Positions 6,641 to 13,984 of a stretch of DNA of 18,151 nucleotides are shown piece after piece. Location: positions 1 to 18,151 of the forward strand of contig JAZUSJ010000167.1 in NCBI GenBank assembly GCA_045606685.1. The letters are read 5' to 3'. The notes beneath the pieces were generated by a model. That model ran no database searches. It saw nothing but the letters and a program-made list of their open reading frames with translations, and was not told the DNA's origin. The position numbers were made by a program, and so were the translations under genes. Each line of letters starts with the position of its first letter. Position 1 is the first letter of the stretch. The DNA comes from SVQP01 sp045606685 (GTDB lineage: Bacteria > Bacillota > Clostridia > Oscillospirales > CAG-272).

Positions 6641-7696
6641 CTACTCTGTTTGATAGCTTGAAAAGCCGCTTGAATAATACTGCTTACCGTCAACGGTCAG
6701 CCACATAGCCTCCACGCCGTCAAGCGACTCGATCAAGGCAAGCCCTTGCTCGTACGTCATGCAGAACAGCGCAGTCGAGAGTGCGTCACCGTCCGCTGAA
6801 CTATCACACACGATAGAAACCGATGTGAAATACTCGGCAGGCATCAGCGTTGCAGGATCGATAATGTGATGATATCTCTTTCCGTCCACAATAAAATAGC
6901 GCTGATAAGAGCCGCTGGTGATCAAGGATTTACCGTTAAGCTGGAGATATGCAAGATAATCGGCTGCATCCTCGTCGGGATTCTCAACGCCAACCGTCCA
7001 ACCGCTTCCGTCCGGCTTTGCGCCCAGCGTGCGAACATTGCCGCCTACGTTGATCACGTATCCCGTAATCCCCTTTTGCTCCATGTGCTGCGCCACCATT
7101 TCGACGGCATAGCCCTTTGCGATCGCACCCACGTCCAGACGCATTTGCGGATCAAGCAGCGTGACCGTGCGCGCCTGCTCATCGATCTGTATTTTGTGGA
7201 TATCCGTATGCGCTGCTGCTTCTTTCAACGCTTCCATGGGCGGCAAGGCTGCGTTCCATGGCTCATCCATTCCATTTTCTCGATAATCATGCCAGATAGA
7301 CAGCACGCTGCCCATGGCGATATTGACCTTACCGTCCGTCAATTCATAAGTCTGCTTGGCATACAGCAGCATATCGATGATGCGCTGATCCACGGTCACG
7401 GTGCGGTGCGCTCCGTCGACCAGCTCGTTGACCGTGCATAAATTCTCCATGCCTTCAAAGCGGTGATAGATGGTAAACAAACGATGATACTCGCCTAAAA
7501 GCGCAAGTATCTCTGCGCTGACCTTGTCGAACTCGTCCTTATCCTTGGCATATCCCGTAATGGTCGTAACGGTATCAAAGTAATCAAAGGAATATTCGTT
7601 GAACTTCTGATCGCTCTTTTGGCATGATGTCATACACAGACAAGGCAAGCATATCGCCATCGACAAAAATAATAATAAACCTTTTTTCATCATCAT
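6641..7696 (-). CDS. apbE: FAD:protein FMN transferase, lipoprotein form
   Basis: 351 residues. A lipoprotein signal ends at MTSC with Cys25 as anchor, so the enzyme sits outside the cytoplasmic membrane. ApbE motifs are in order: FDYFDTVTTITGYA near 37-50, LDVGAIAKGYAVE (187-199), GYVINVGGNVRTLG (212-225), HHIIDPATLMPA (276-287) and the metal-site region SSADGDALSTALF (299-311). It uses FAD and Mg2+ to attach FMN through a phosphoester to Thr in target proteins. Likely targets are RnfG and RnfD, encoded upstream in the same direction. The start is uncertain: three ATG codons in a row, with no ribosome binding site between them and the preceding hairpin. No promoter is visible in the 46-bp gap, so expression seems to need read-through. 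Confidence 0.93.
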   Translation of the reverse strand: MMMKKGLLLFLSMAICLPCLCMTSCQKSDQKFNEYSFDYFDTVTTITGYAKDKDEFDKVSAEILALLGEYHRLFTIYHRFEGMENLCTVNELVDGAHRTVTVDQRIIDMLLYAKQTYELTDGKVNIAMGSVLSIWHDYRENGMDEPWNAALPPMEALKEAAAHTDIHKIQIDEQARTVTLLDPQMRLDVGAIAKGYAVEMVAQHMEQKGITGYVINVGGNVRTLGAKPDGSGWTVGVENPDEDAADYLAYLQLNGKSLITSGSYQRYFIVDGKRYHHIIDPATLMPAEYFTSVSIVCDSSADGDALSTALFCMTYEQGLALIESLDGVEAMWLTVDGKQYYSSGFSSYQTE

Positions 7697-7703
7697 TCAT
7701 TTT

Positions 7704-7729
7704 AAAACGGGAGGCAAGCCTCCCGTTTT
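7704..7729 (-). terminator. Hairpin between the lipoprotein gene and apbE
   Basis: A 12-bp inverted repeat, AAAACGGGAGGC/GCCTCCCGTTTT with a 2-bp centre, lies 13 bp after the lipoprotein stop. The only T-run is the four T in the 3' arm, then AAAATGA. It probably terminates some transcripts while letting others through to apbE, and may also protect the upstream mRNA end. Confidence 0.75.
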
Positions 7730-7742
7730 ATCCGTGTTCAAA

Positions 7743-8720
7743 TCAGCCGATCTTGGAAGCAGCCTTTACAAAGCCGTTGACAAGAATGGTGCAGCCTGCA
7801 GCCTTGAGGTCTGCATTGCCGTAATTGTCAGAGCCCATCAGGCTTGCGATTTCGGAAGCGGTCTTGCCAACACATGCAGCATCAAATGCAGCAGCCTGTG
7901 CATACCATTCAGCCTTAGCGCCGTACTTCACCATACCGTAGTCGTCGCCAAGCTCCTTCTTGGTGGAAACAGCCTTGGACGTGTCGTAGGTGGAAGCACC
8001 TGCGGTGTCAAAGGTAAAGGTGATCTGCGCACAGTCGCTGGAAGCCACAACGACCTTGCCATCCGCGTCAACAGCTGCAGCAAAAACAGTTGTTTCAAGC
8101 TTGCTGGAGCCACCCTTGTCTTCGGTTGCATCGGTGCAGGTCTGCTCGGTGTACATACCCAGCTTAAGCTTGGTATCAGCAGTAGCAGCGGAATCAGCGG
8201 CATTCTTGTATGCCTTTTCGATTGCCTTTACGAAATCGCTGATCGTGATGGTGCAGCCTGCGTTGATAACCTCGTCATTGCCCTTGTCGCCTGCAGCAAC
8301 CAGCGCCTTGACCTCGTCAAGCGTCTTGCCTGCAACCACTGCGACAAATGCATCAGCCTGCTGGTACCATTCCTTAGCGGCACCGTACTTTACCATGCCG
8401 TAGTCATCGCCCAGCTCATACTTGGTTTTGAAAGAGTCGTTAGCTACTGCTTTACCTTCAGCAGTATACTTTACAGTGTTGTCAGCGGTATCCAGAACGC
8501 AAGAAACGATCTTGCCTTCTGCGTCAACCGTAACTGCAGCAGCAGTCACGGCAACGTTGCCCTGGCCTTCTGCATCCTCGGTTGCACTATCTGCCTTGGT
8601 GACGTTTACGTAAACGCCCAAGCCAAACTTGAGAGTTTCGGGCTCCTTATCGCAGCTGACCAAAGTCAAAGCGGACAGCATCAAAAGAGCCACAAGGAGC
8701 GCGCTAAGAATTTTTTTCAT
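7743..8720 (-). CDS. Tandem-repeat FMN_bind-like lipoprotein
   Basis: 325 residues. A lipoprotein signal ends at LVSC (Cys23), then two homologous domains of about 140 residues (about 32-173 and 186-325) are offset by 154. Both share LGDDYGMVKYGA, EWYQQADAF/EWYAQAAAF, a GKT segment, and finally AGCTITISDFVKAIEKA or AGCTILVNGFVKA. That last block aligns by eye with the SGATITSKAVVDAV end of FMN_bind domains, with AGCT (154-157 and 308-311) in place of SGAT, so the flavin-acceptor Thr is retained but its context is altered. It is Ala-rich with few bulky residues, as in abundant surface proteins. Its setting between Rnf-associated genes and apbE suggests an outer-face electron carrier, possibly flavinylated. 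The FMN_bind relation is an inference. The start has AAGGAG 7-8 nt upstream. Confidence 0.8.
   Translation of the reverse strand: MKKILSALLVALLMLSALTLVSCDKEPETLKFGLGVYVNVTKADSATEDAEGQGNVAVTAAAVTVDAEGKIVSCVLDTADNTVKYTAEGKAVANDSFKTKYELGDDYGMVKYGAAKEWYQQADAFVAVVAGKTLDEVKALVAAGDKGNDEVINAGCTITISDFVKAIEKAYKNAADSAATADTKLKLGMYTEQTCTDATEDKGGSSKLETTVFAAAVDADGKVVVASSDCAQITFTFDTAGASTYDTSKAVSTKKELGDDYGMVKYGAKAEWYAQAAAFDAACVGKTASEIASLMGSDNYGNADLKAAGCTILVNGFVKAASKIG
7921..8417 (-). repeat. Internal duplication within the lipoprotein gene
   Basis: The best-conserved DNA segments, 7921-7955 and 8383-8417, are about 86% identical and offset by 462 bp (154 codons). They encode the shared LGDDYGMVKYG element. 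The rest of the two domains has diverged further, so the duplication is old but this element is constrained. Confidence 0.8.
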
Positions 8721-8766
8721 AAATTCTCTCCTTAATATTTTTTATGATATACTTGATATCTTTTGC

Positions 8767-8795
8767 ATTATAACATACAAATATTGGCTTGTCAA
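8767..8795 (-). promoter_or_regulatory. Sigma-A promoter for the FMN_bind-like lipoprotein
   Basis: TTGACA (8790-8795) and TATAAT (8767-8772) on - are exact consensus with 17 bp between. The -35 begins 2 bp after the stop codon of the upstream gene, and no terminator separates them. The lipoprotein can thus be made both from its own start and by read-through from rnf. Confidence 0.88.
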
Positions 8796-8797
8796 TA

Positions 8798-9298
8798 CTA
8801 TTTCCATTCCGGAATGCGTTTAATCATAACAGATCCGCTGATTCCTATCAAAACACCGGAAACCGTCCCCGTAACAGCCAATACGACCAGATAATAGCCA
8901 AGCTCAGCCGTTCCCAAAAGGAACATAGCCATCATGATCTGCCCGACATTATGCAGCACGCCACCTGCCACACTGACGCCCACGACAGATAAAAAATCCA
9001 ACTTTTTGAGCAGCAGCATACCAAGCAAGCTCAGTACCGCTCCTGCCATGCTGTACGCAAATCCCATCATATTGCCAAACAGCAAAACAACGGCGACTAC
9101 ACGTACAAAGGAAACAACGGCCGCCTCCTTGACACCATAGCGATACAGCATGAATATGATCACGATATTGGGAAGTCCCATTTTGATGCCGGGAATGGCA
9201 GCACTCAAGGGAGGCAGCAGGCTTTCCACGTAAGCAAGCACCAAGGCAAGCGCGGTGCAAAGACCTAAGAAGGCTGTTTTTTTTGCGGCATTCTTCAT
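8798..9298 (-). CDS. Gx transporter / heptaprenyl diphosphate synthase component I-like membrane protein
   Basis: 166 residues, almost all hydrophobic, with about five membrane helices. Family-like elements are PGIKMGLPNIV (36-46), FAYSMAGAVLSLLGML (80-95) and GVLHNVGQIMMA (113-124), typical of the PF07456 Hpre_diP_synt_I / Gx transporter group. That group looks like the membrane (S) component of ECF-type vitamin transporters. Despite the name, synthase activity is not expected of this protein alone. Such genes recur beside Rnf, NusG-domain-II and apbE genes, so a role in supplying a lipid, quinone or flavin precursor for extracytoplasmic redox proteins is plausible but unproven. The ATG has AAAGGAG 7 nt upstream and lies 12 bp after the previous stop. 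Confidence 0.82.
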   Translation of the reverse strand: MKNAAKKTAFLGLCTALALVLAYVESLLPPLSAAIPGIKMGLPNIVIIFMLYRYGVKEAAVVSFVRVVAVVLLFGNMMGFAYSMAGAVLSLLGMLLLKKLDFLSVVGVSVAGGVLHNVGQIMMAMFLLGTAELGYYLVVLAVTGTVSGVLIGISGSVMIKRIPEWK

Positions 9299-9310
9299 CC
9301 TTGCTCTCCT

Positions 9311-9745
9311 TTATGCAACCACGTCGGGACCGCTCGACGGATCTCTGGTTTGCACCGTAACGGCAACCTTGTTCGGCAGACACACAATGCTCTCCCCTTC
9401 TCTGAATATCGGTCTGTGGGCAGCGCAAATGCCATCCGGGCAGGTAGCCTTTTCGACATAGGCCTTACCGTCCTTGATCACCAAAAGATTGAGTTGCTCT
9501 TCACCTTCGCCGGTGCGGATCTCCACAACGGCATCCGTATGGAGCGGATACGTGCCAAAGATCTCTCCGTCAACCTTGACGACTACCTCGTCACCGCCCG
9601 GACGCAGAAAATAAAATCCAAGTCCCAGGCAGATAACGATCGCCAGCAGCGCGGCTATGAAAATCATATCGTTTCTCAGTTTTCTTCCACCGCCTTTGAC
9701 GACGGTGGAAGATGTTTTTTCAGTATTCATATTATTGCGGTTCAA
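9311..9745 (-). CDS. NusG domain II-containing membrane-anchored protein
   Basis: 144 residues from a TTG start at 9745, or 139 from the ATG at 9730. TTG is favoured because GGAG lies 7 nt before it, whereas the ATG has no such site; the TTG start overlaps rnfB by 14 bp. A basic cytoplasmic N-terminus and one membrane helix (about 27-47) precede an extracytoplasmic domain matching PF07009: VKVDGEIFGTYPL, then TCPDGIC (101-107), then GESIVCLPNKV (117-127). The CxxxxC pair and third Cys are typical of the family. It is unrelated in function to transcription factor NusG; such proteins are repeatedly encoded with rnf and apbE, suggesting a redox or maturation role outside the membrane. Confidence 0.87.
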   Translation of the reverse strand: MNRNNMNTEKTSSTVVKGGGRKLRNDMIFIAALLAIVICLGLGFYFLRPGGDEVVVKVDGEIFGTYPLHTDAVVEIRTGEGEEQLNLLVIKDGKAYVEKATCPDGICAAHRPIFREGESIVCLPNKVAVTVQTRDPSSGPDVVA

Positions 9746-10562
9746 AGGGTTTCTCCAGATCCGGGAAGCTTGTATGCTTCAGACATCCGGTCGGGCAGCT
9801 TGCCACGCAGGTGCCGCAGCCGGTACACTTATCATAATCAATTTTCGCCAGATTATCCTTGACGGTAATCGCTTGCTCGGGACAATTCTTTTCACATTTT
9901 TTGCAACCGATACATGCATTGGTGCATGCCTTTCTCGCATCCGCACCCTTATCCTTATTACTGCACAGAATAGCTACCTTTGTTTCCTGAGGCACAAGCG
10001 TAATAATATGCTTAGGACAAATGTCTACGCACAGACCGCAGCCAAGGCAGCGTCTTGTATCTATCCGTGCGACTCCGTCCTGTGTACAGATCGCATTGGC
10101 AGGACAAGCATTTGCACAATCGCCAAGCCCAAGACAGCCGAAATTGCATGCCTCAGGGCCACCATAAACAGACGCGGCAGCTTTGCAAGATTCAATACCC
10201 ACGTATTCGGCCTTGACAGCAACCGCACCGCAGATCCCGTTGCAATGTACGTATGCAACAACGTCCTTGGGAGGCTCCACCTCAATGCCCAGAATCTCTC
10301 CGATCTCATTTGCCACACCTTCCGCACCCGGAACGCAAAGATTAGGCTTTGCCGTTCTGTCAGCAAGAGCTGCTGCATAATCGTCGCAGCCCTTGTATCC
10401 GCACGCGCCGCAGTTGATACCGGGCAGACATGCGCGGATCTTTTTCGAGGTTTCATTTTCTTGCACGGCAAAGAATTTTGACACCAACGCAAGCAGGATC
10501 GCAAGGAAAAGCGAAACCGCGGCAGCAACTGCCAAGGCAAGTAAAATATCAATCCACATCAT
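9732..10562 (-). CDS. rnfB: Rnf complex subunit RnfB, ferredoxin-type iron-sulfur protein
   Basis: 276 residues. One N-terminal membrane helix (about 5-27) is followed by the PF04060 iron-sulfur motif CLPGINCGACGYKGC (45-59, with Cys76). Four ferredoxin-like motifs then follow: CNFGCLGLGDCANACP (139-154), CLGCGLCVDICP (172-183), CIGCKKCEKNCP (217-228) and CTGCGTCVASCP (246-257). RnfB is the entry point for electrons from reduced ferredoxin into Rnf. GGAGG sits 6 nt before a doubled ATG; the first is taken. It is the last of the six rnf genes, 12 bp after rnfA, and overlaps the next gene if that one starts at TTG. Total cysteine content fits at least five clusters. Confidence 0.95.
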   Translation of the reverse strand: MMWIDILLALAVAAAVSLFLAILLALVSKFFAVQENETSKKIRACLPGINCGACGYKGCDDYAAALADRTAKPNLCVPGAEGVANEIGEILGIEVEPPKDVVAYVHCNGICGAVAVKAEYVGIESCKAAASVYGGPEACNFGCLGLGDCANACPANAICTQDGVARIDTRRCLGCGLCVDICPKHIITLVPQETKVAILCSNKDKGADARKACTNACIGCKKCEKNCPEQAITVKDNLAKIDYDKCTGCGTCVASCPTGCLKHTSFPDLEKPFEPQ

Positions 10563-10574
10563 CGCTTCCCTCCC

Positions 10575-11165
10575 TTATGCAAACAGATTGTCCACGATGC
10601 CGGTAAAGCCCATGAACGCAAGAGAGATGAACGACGCGGCAATCAGCGTAATGGCAATGCCCTTGAAGGGTGCCGGGACTTTGCTTTCATCAATTCTGGA
10701 GCGCATGCCTGAGAACAGTACCATTGCCAGCAAAAAGCCTAGGCCACAGCCAAGAGAGCTGACCATTGCTTCAATGAAGTTGTAGCCGTCGGTAATATTG
10801 TTGATCGCAACACCCAGAACTGCACAGTTGGTTGTAATCAGGGGCAGATATACGCCCAGTCCCTTGTGCAGCGCGGGAGATACCTTTTTCAAGAACAGCT
10901 CAAGCATCTGTACCAGAGCAGCAATGACAAGGATAAAGATGACGGTCTGCAGATAACCAAGGCCGAGCTTATCCAATACGAAATACTGGATGGGCCAGGT
11001 AAAGGCGGTTGCCAGCAGCATAACGGCTGTGACCGAAATACCCATACCCGTTGCCTGATCCAGCTTCTTGGAAACACCCAAAAACGGACAGATACCAAGG
11101 AAGCGGCTGAGCACGTAGTTATTGACCAGCACGGAGGACATCAGAATAATAATCAACGTTTTCAT
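10575..11165 (-). CDS. rnfA: Rnf complex subunit RnfA, integral membrane
   Basis: 196 residues from the ATG at 11165, which overlaps the rnfE stop (ATGA) and has AAAGGAGG 10 nt upstream; the reading frame extends to 11198 but without a start signal. About six membrane helices. FLGICPFLG (Cys26) and PLITTNCAVLG (Cys114) match the conserved half-helix cysteines which, with the equivalent pair in RnfE, hold a membrane-embedded [2Fe-2S] cluster in characterised Rnf/Nqr complexes. RnfA and RnfE are inverted-topology homologues that carry electrons across the membrane and are central to ion pumping. Confidence 0.95.
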   Translation of the reverse strand: MKTLIIILMSSVLVNNYVLSRFLGICPFLGVSKKLDQATGMGISVTAVMLLATAFTWPIQYFVLDKLGLGYLQTVIFILVIAALVQMLELFLKKVSPALHKGLGVYLPLITTNCAVLGVAINNITDGYNFIEAMVSSLGCGLGFLLAMVLFSGMRSRIDESKVPAPFKGIAITLIAASFISLAFMGFTGIVDNLFA

Positions 11166-11863
11166 TGAGCCGTTTCCTCCTTTGCTGCAGATTGACAAGC
11201 GTCACTTGCCGTGCAATGCCCTGCCGAAGGACAGCCCGCACAAGAAAAGCTCTTTTTCAGCGGAGCTTTTCCGCGTGTGATAATATACACAAGCGCGATC
11301 AGAAGGCCGTAGACCAGCATACCGCCGGGAGCCTTGACCATGATCTCGATCTTGAAGGACTCCATGAACGGGATCGGTATACCGGCAAAGCTTGCACTGC
11401 CCAGCACCTCACGGACGGTGGCCATGGCAACAAGTGCAATCGTAAAGCCAATACCCATACCAAGGCCGTCCAGCGCAGACTTGCCAACCGAATTCTTACC
11501 GGCAAACATCTCTGCTCTTCCGAGAATGATGCAGTTTACGGTAATGAGTGCAAGGTAAACACCCAGCATATCGTAAAGGCCGGGGAAATATGCGTGTACG
11601 ATCATTTCGACAATGGTAACAAAGCCGGCAATGATCACGATATAACAAGGAATACGAACCGTTTCGGGGATGATCTTTCGAAGCAGCGAGATCAGCATAT
11701 TGGAGCAGACCAATACGGCCAAGGCTGCGATACCCATACCGAATGCACCTACGACGTTGGTGGTAGTGGCAAGCGTCGGACAAGTGCCGAGAATCAGAAC
11801 CAGCACAGGGTTTTCTTTGATAATACCCTTGAGCAGAATACCAAGATTGCTGTTATTCTTCAT
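11162..11863 (-). CDS. rnfE: Rnf complex subunit RnfE, integral membrane, Cys-rich tail
   Basis: 233 residues from the ATG at 11863 (GGAGG 8 nt upstream); a GTG nine bases earlier falls next to the ribosome binding site and is too close. About six helices, with GTCPTLATTT (Cys28) and ALITVNCIILGRAE (Cys111) as the iron-sulfur ligands shared with RnfA. After the last helix a tail of about 30 residues carries CAGCPSAGHCTASDAC (208-223): four cysteines spaced C-x2-C-x5-C-x5-C. Proteobacterial RnfE has no such tail, and it could bind metal or a cluster on the membrane surface. The gene starts 11 bp inside the end of rnfG. Confidence 0.94.
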   Translation of the reverse strand: MKNNSNLGILLKGIIKENPVLVLILGTCPTLATTTNVVGAFGMGIAALAVLVCSNMLISLLRKIIPETVRIPCYIVIIAGFVTIVEMIVHAYFPGLYDMLGVYLALITVNCIILGRAEMFAGKNSVGKSALDGLGMGIGFTIALVAMATVREVLGSASFAGIPIPFMESFKIEIMVKAPGGMLVYGLLIALVYIITRGKAPLKKSFSCAGCPSAGHCTASDACQSAAKEETAQ

Positions 11864-13037
11864 TTGCCACACCTCCTTCCAAAATGCTTACGGCCTGCAA
11901 TGCACGCTCGATTGCGTTCATGTATCCTTTGGTCGTAATCGTTGCATTGCTGATGTCGTCTACCTCTCTGAAATTCTCAGAGGTTTTGCCTTCAAACTGG
12001 CTATAATAGGATTCTTCTCCGCAAACAGCACCAAAGTCTTTGCTTTCCTCATGAGAAACAGTCAGGCACTTCAAGATCTTGCCTTCGGGAGAAATCACAA
12101 TACAAATTTGAATCGGAATGTTTCTGCCGGGCATATGCATGCTGTCATCACCCAAATAAGCAAAGCCGATGCCGTTGATATTGATGATATAGTTGCCCTG
12201 TTCGGTCTTTTGGACCATGGTGATATTTTTATTGATGCCGCTGTCCGCGGTATCAACAATCGTCTGCGTCTTTGCAAGTGCAGTCTTTGCCTTTGCAAGT
12301 GTTACAACATCCTCGCCAAGGCCTTCGGTGATCACTTCCCCGTTGGCATTGATGCCGACAAAGGTCTTATCGGATACGTAAACGTAGCCGCTTTCGTTCT
12401 TTGCTGCATAGATGAAATCAATGGTATTATCGTCACCGAAAACAGGCTTCTTGACAAATTCACCGTTGCCTGCAGGCAGAGCCGCTGCAAGATTATCCGC
12501 AAAGATCTCCTCTTCTGTGCGCAGATCGGCAGAGCCGCCGGCCAGAATAATGGCTGCATTGATGGCATCCTTGACAGCGTCCTTATATGCCTGAGTTGTC
12601 TTGGTGGCACTGGAAATGGTGTCAACTGCTGCAACCTGCTCTGCATTCTTATCAATAAAGCTTTCACCGTAAGTCTTTTCCTTGCCCAACGTTTCGTTGG
12701 AGGAAAGACACTTCGCACCGCTTACCGTGCCGTCCGCTCTGACACCGCAGATGATCTTGAAATCAGAGCCATAACCGGTGGTGACCAGTTGAATGACAAA
12801 TCCGCCGCCTTCTTCCCTGTGTGCCTCCACAACGGTTGCGGGCAGCTCGTAAGCAGAAATGTCCACAAGTTCAAAGTTTTTGCCCTCGGGCATAACCTCC
12901 AGCAACGCCGCATTTGCAGCAGCCTGCTGATTATCGGCAATTATGGGAGCGGTAATACTGTTGACCAAGGCCAGCAGTACAGTCATGATCGTGCAGATCG
13001 CGACAAGTACGATAACAGATTTGATCGAGCCTTTCAT
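11853..13037 (-). CDS. rnfG: Rnf complex subunit RnfG with two FMN-binding domains
   Basis: 394 residues, about twice the usual 180-220. One N-terminal membrane helix (about 8-32) is followed by two extracytoplasmic FMN_bind-like domains. The first (about 70-165) ends in VDTISSATKTTQAYKDAV, with candidate flavinylated Thr145. The second (about 280-385) ends in VDDISNATITTKGYMNAI, with candidate Thr366. Both have the D-x-x-S-x-A-T pattern used by ApbE, with Ser or Asn in place of the common Gly. A linker with VYVSDKTFVGINANGEV (about 219-235) separates them and may be a degenerate part of domain two. RnfG carries covalent FMN and relays electrons between the RnfA/E cluster and RnfD. Its ATG overlaps the rnfD stop (ATGA). 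Confidence 0.92.
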   Translation of the reverse strand: MKGSIKSVIVLVAICTIMTVLLALVNSITAPIIADNQQAAANAALLEVMPEGKNFELVDISAYELPATVVEAHREEGGGFVIQLVTTGYGSDFKIICGVRADGTVSGAKCLSSNETLGKEKTYGESFIDKNAEQVAAVDTISSATKTTQAYKDAVKDAINAAIILAGGSADLRTEEEIFADNLAAALPAGNGEFVKKPVFGDDNTIDFIYAAKNESGYVYVSDKTFVGINANGEVITEGLGEDVVTLAKAKTALAKTQTIVDTADSGINKNITMVQKTEQGNYIININGIGFAYLGDDSMHMPGRNIPIQICIVISPEGKILKCLTVSHEESKDFGAVCGEESYYSQFEGKTSENFREVDDISNATITTKGYMNAIERALQAVSILEGGVANEE

Positions 13038-13984
13038 GCCTTCTTACCTCCCGCTACAAGAATTTTGTGCTTTGTCCAGGAGTCGATATAAGGCGTCAGA
13101 ATATTCATCATCAGGATCGCAAAGGACACTCCCTCGGGATAACCGCCGAAGTATCTGATCAAAAACGTTATCAGTCCTGCACCTACGCCAAAGATAACCT
13201 TGCCCCAAGCAGTTGAAGGAGAGGTGACGTAGTCGGTTGCCATAAAGATGGCTCCCAGGAACAATCCGCCCGAAAGAGTCATGGTCAGAGCCATAACGGC
13301 GTCCATGCCCTCCATAAAGAAGCTTGCTGCAAATACCGTACCAATGAATGCAACCGGAATATGCCAGGTAATAACCTTACGGACCAATAAGTAAACAAAG
13401 CCGATCAGCAATGCCAGCACGCAAACCTCACCGATTGCACCGCCGCGCAGGCCAAGGAGCAGATCAAGTAAGGAGGGCAGCTGGTCTGCACTCTCTGCAC
13501 TCAAAGGAGTGGCAGAAGAAACCGAATCCACAATGGCAGGCAGGCCGACCTTTGCCATAGAGCCAAACGCAATCAGCATAAATACGCGCGCAGCGATGGC
13601 AGGGTTGACAAGATTACATCCGATACCGCCAAACAGGCACTTGACCACGATGATTGCAAACAAGGAGCCGACAACACACTGGAATACTGTCACACCAATG
13701 CTCTGCTCGACCACGGGAAGATTGAGCGCTAACAAAAGGCCCGTAACAGCTGCACTCAAATCACCGACCGTTTGCTTTCTTTTGGTGATCAGATTGAACA
13801 GTGCTTCAAACCCGATACAGCTGATCACACAAGCGGCGATAATGATCAGGGATTTCCATCCAAAGATCACTGTCCCCGCGATCGTTGTGGGCAGCAGCGC
13901 GATCAGCACGTCAAGCATGATGCGTCTTGTGGAATTGCCGCTATGAATATGAGGAGAAACGGCAAGCTTTACCTGATTGCTCAT
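13034..13984 (-). CDS. rnfD: Rnf complex subunit RnfD, flavinylated membrane protein
   Basis: 316 residues with about nine or ten membrane segments. The covalent-FMN motif is DSVSSATPLSAE, with Thr159 as the expected acceptor for ApbE, located in the extracytoplasmic loop as in characterised RnfD/NqrB. Other family blocks are SPHIHSGNSTRRIMLDVLIALLP near the start (9-32), GGIGCNLVNPAIAARVFM (119-136) and FMATDYVTSPSTAWGKVIFG in the second half. RnfD passes electrons from RnfG toward RnfC and is coupled to Na+ or H+ movement. AGGAGG lies before the ATG, which overlaps the rnfC stop by 4 bp. Confidence 0.95.
   Translation of the reverse strand: MSNQVKLAVSPHIHSGNSTRRIMLDVLIALLPTTIAGTVIFGWKSLIIIAACVISCIGFEALFNLITKRKQTVGDLSAAVTGLLLALNLPVVEQSIGVTVFQCVVGSLFAIIVVKCLFGGIGCNLVNPAIAARVFMLIAFGSMAKVGLPAIVDSVSSATPLSAESADQLPSLLDLLLGLRGGAIGEVCVLALLIGFVYLLVRKVITWHIPVAFIGTVFAASFFMEGMDAVMALTMTLSGGLFLGAIFMATDYVTSPSTAWGKVIFGVGAGLITFLIRYFGGYPEGVSFAILMMNILTPYIDSWTKHKILVAGGKKA

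Noticed and set aside
7734..8735. A 333-codon + strand frame opposite the tandem lipoprotein gene
   Set aside because: It mirrors the Ala-rich lipoprotein codon for codon, has no ribosome binding site, and the - strand gene has a signal peptide, promoter and terminator.
8746..8760. Inverted repeat GATAT-N5-ATATC in the lipoprotein leader
   Set aside because: Five AT-rich base pairs in an AT-rich leader are expected by chance.
11670..13091. A 473-codon + strand frame opposite rnfE and rnfG
   Set aside because: The - strand carries unmistakable RnfE and RnfG; the + frame matches no family and has no start signal.
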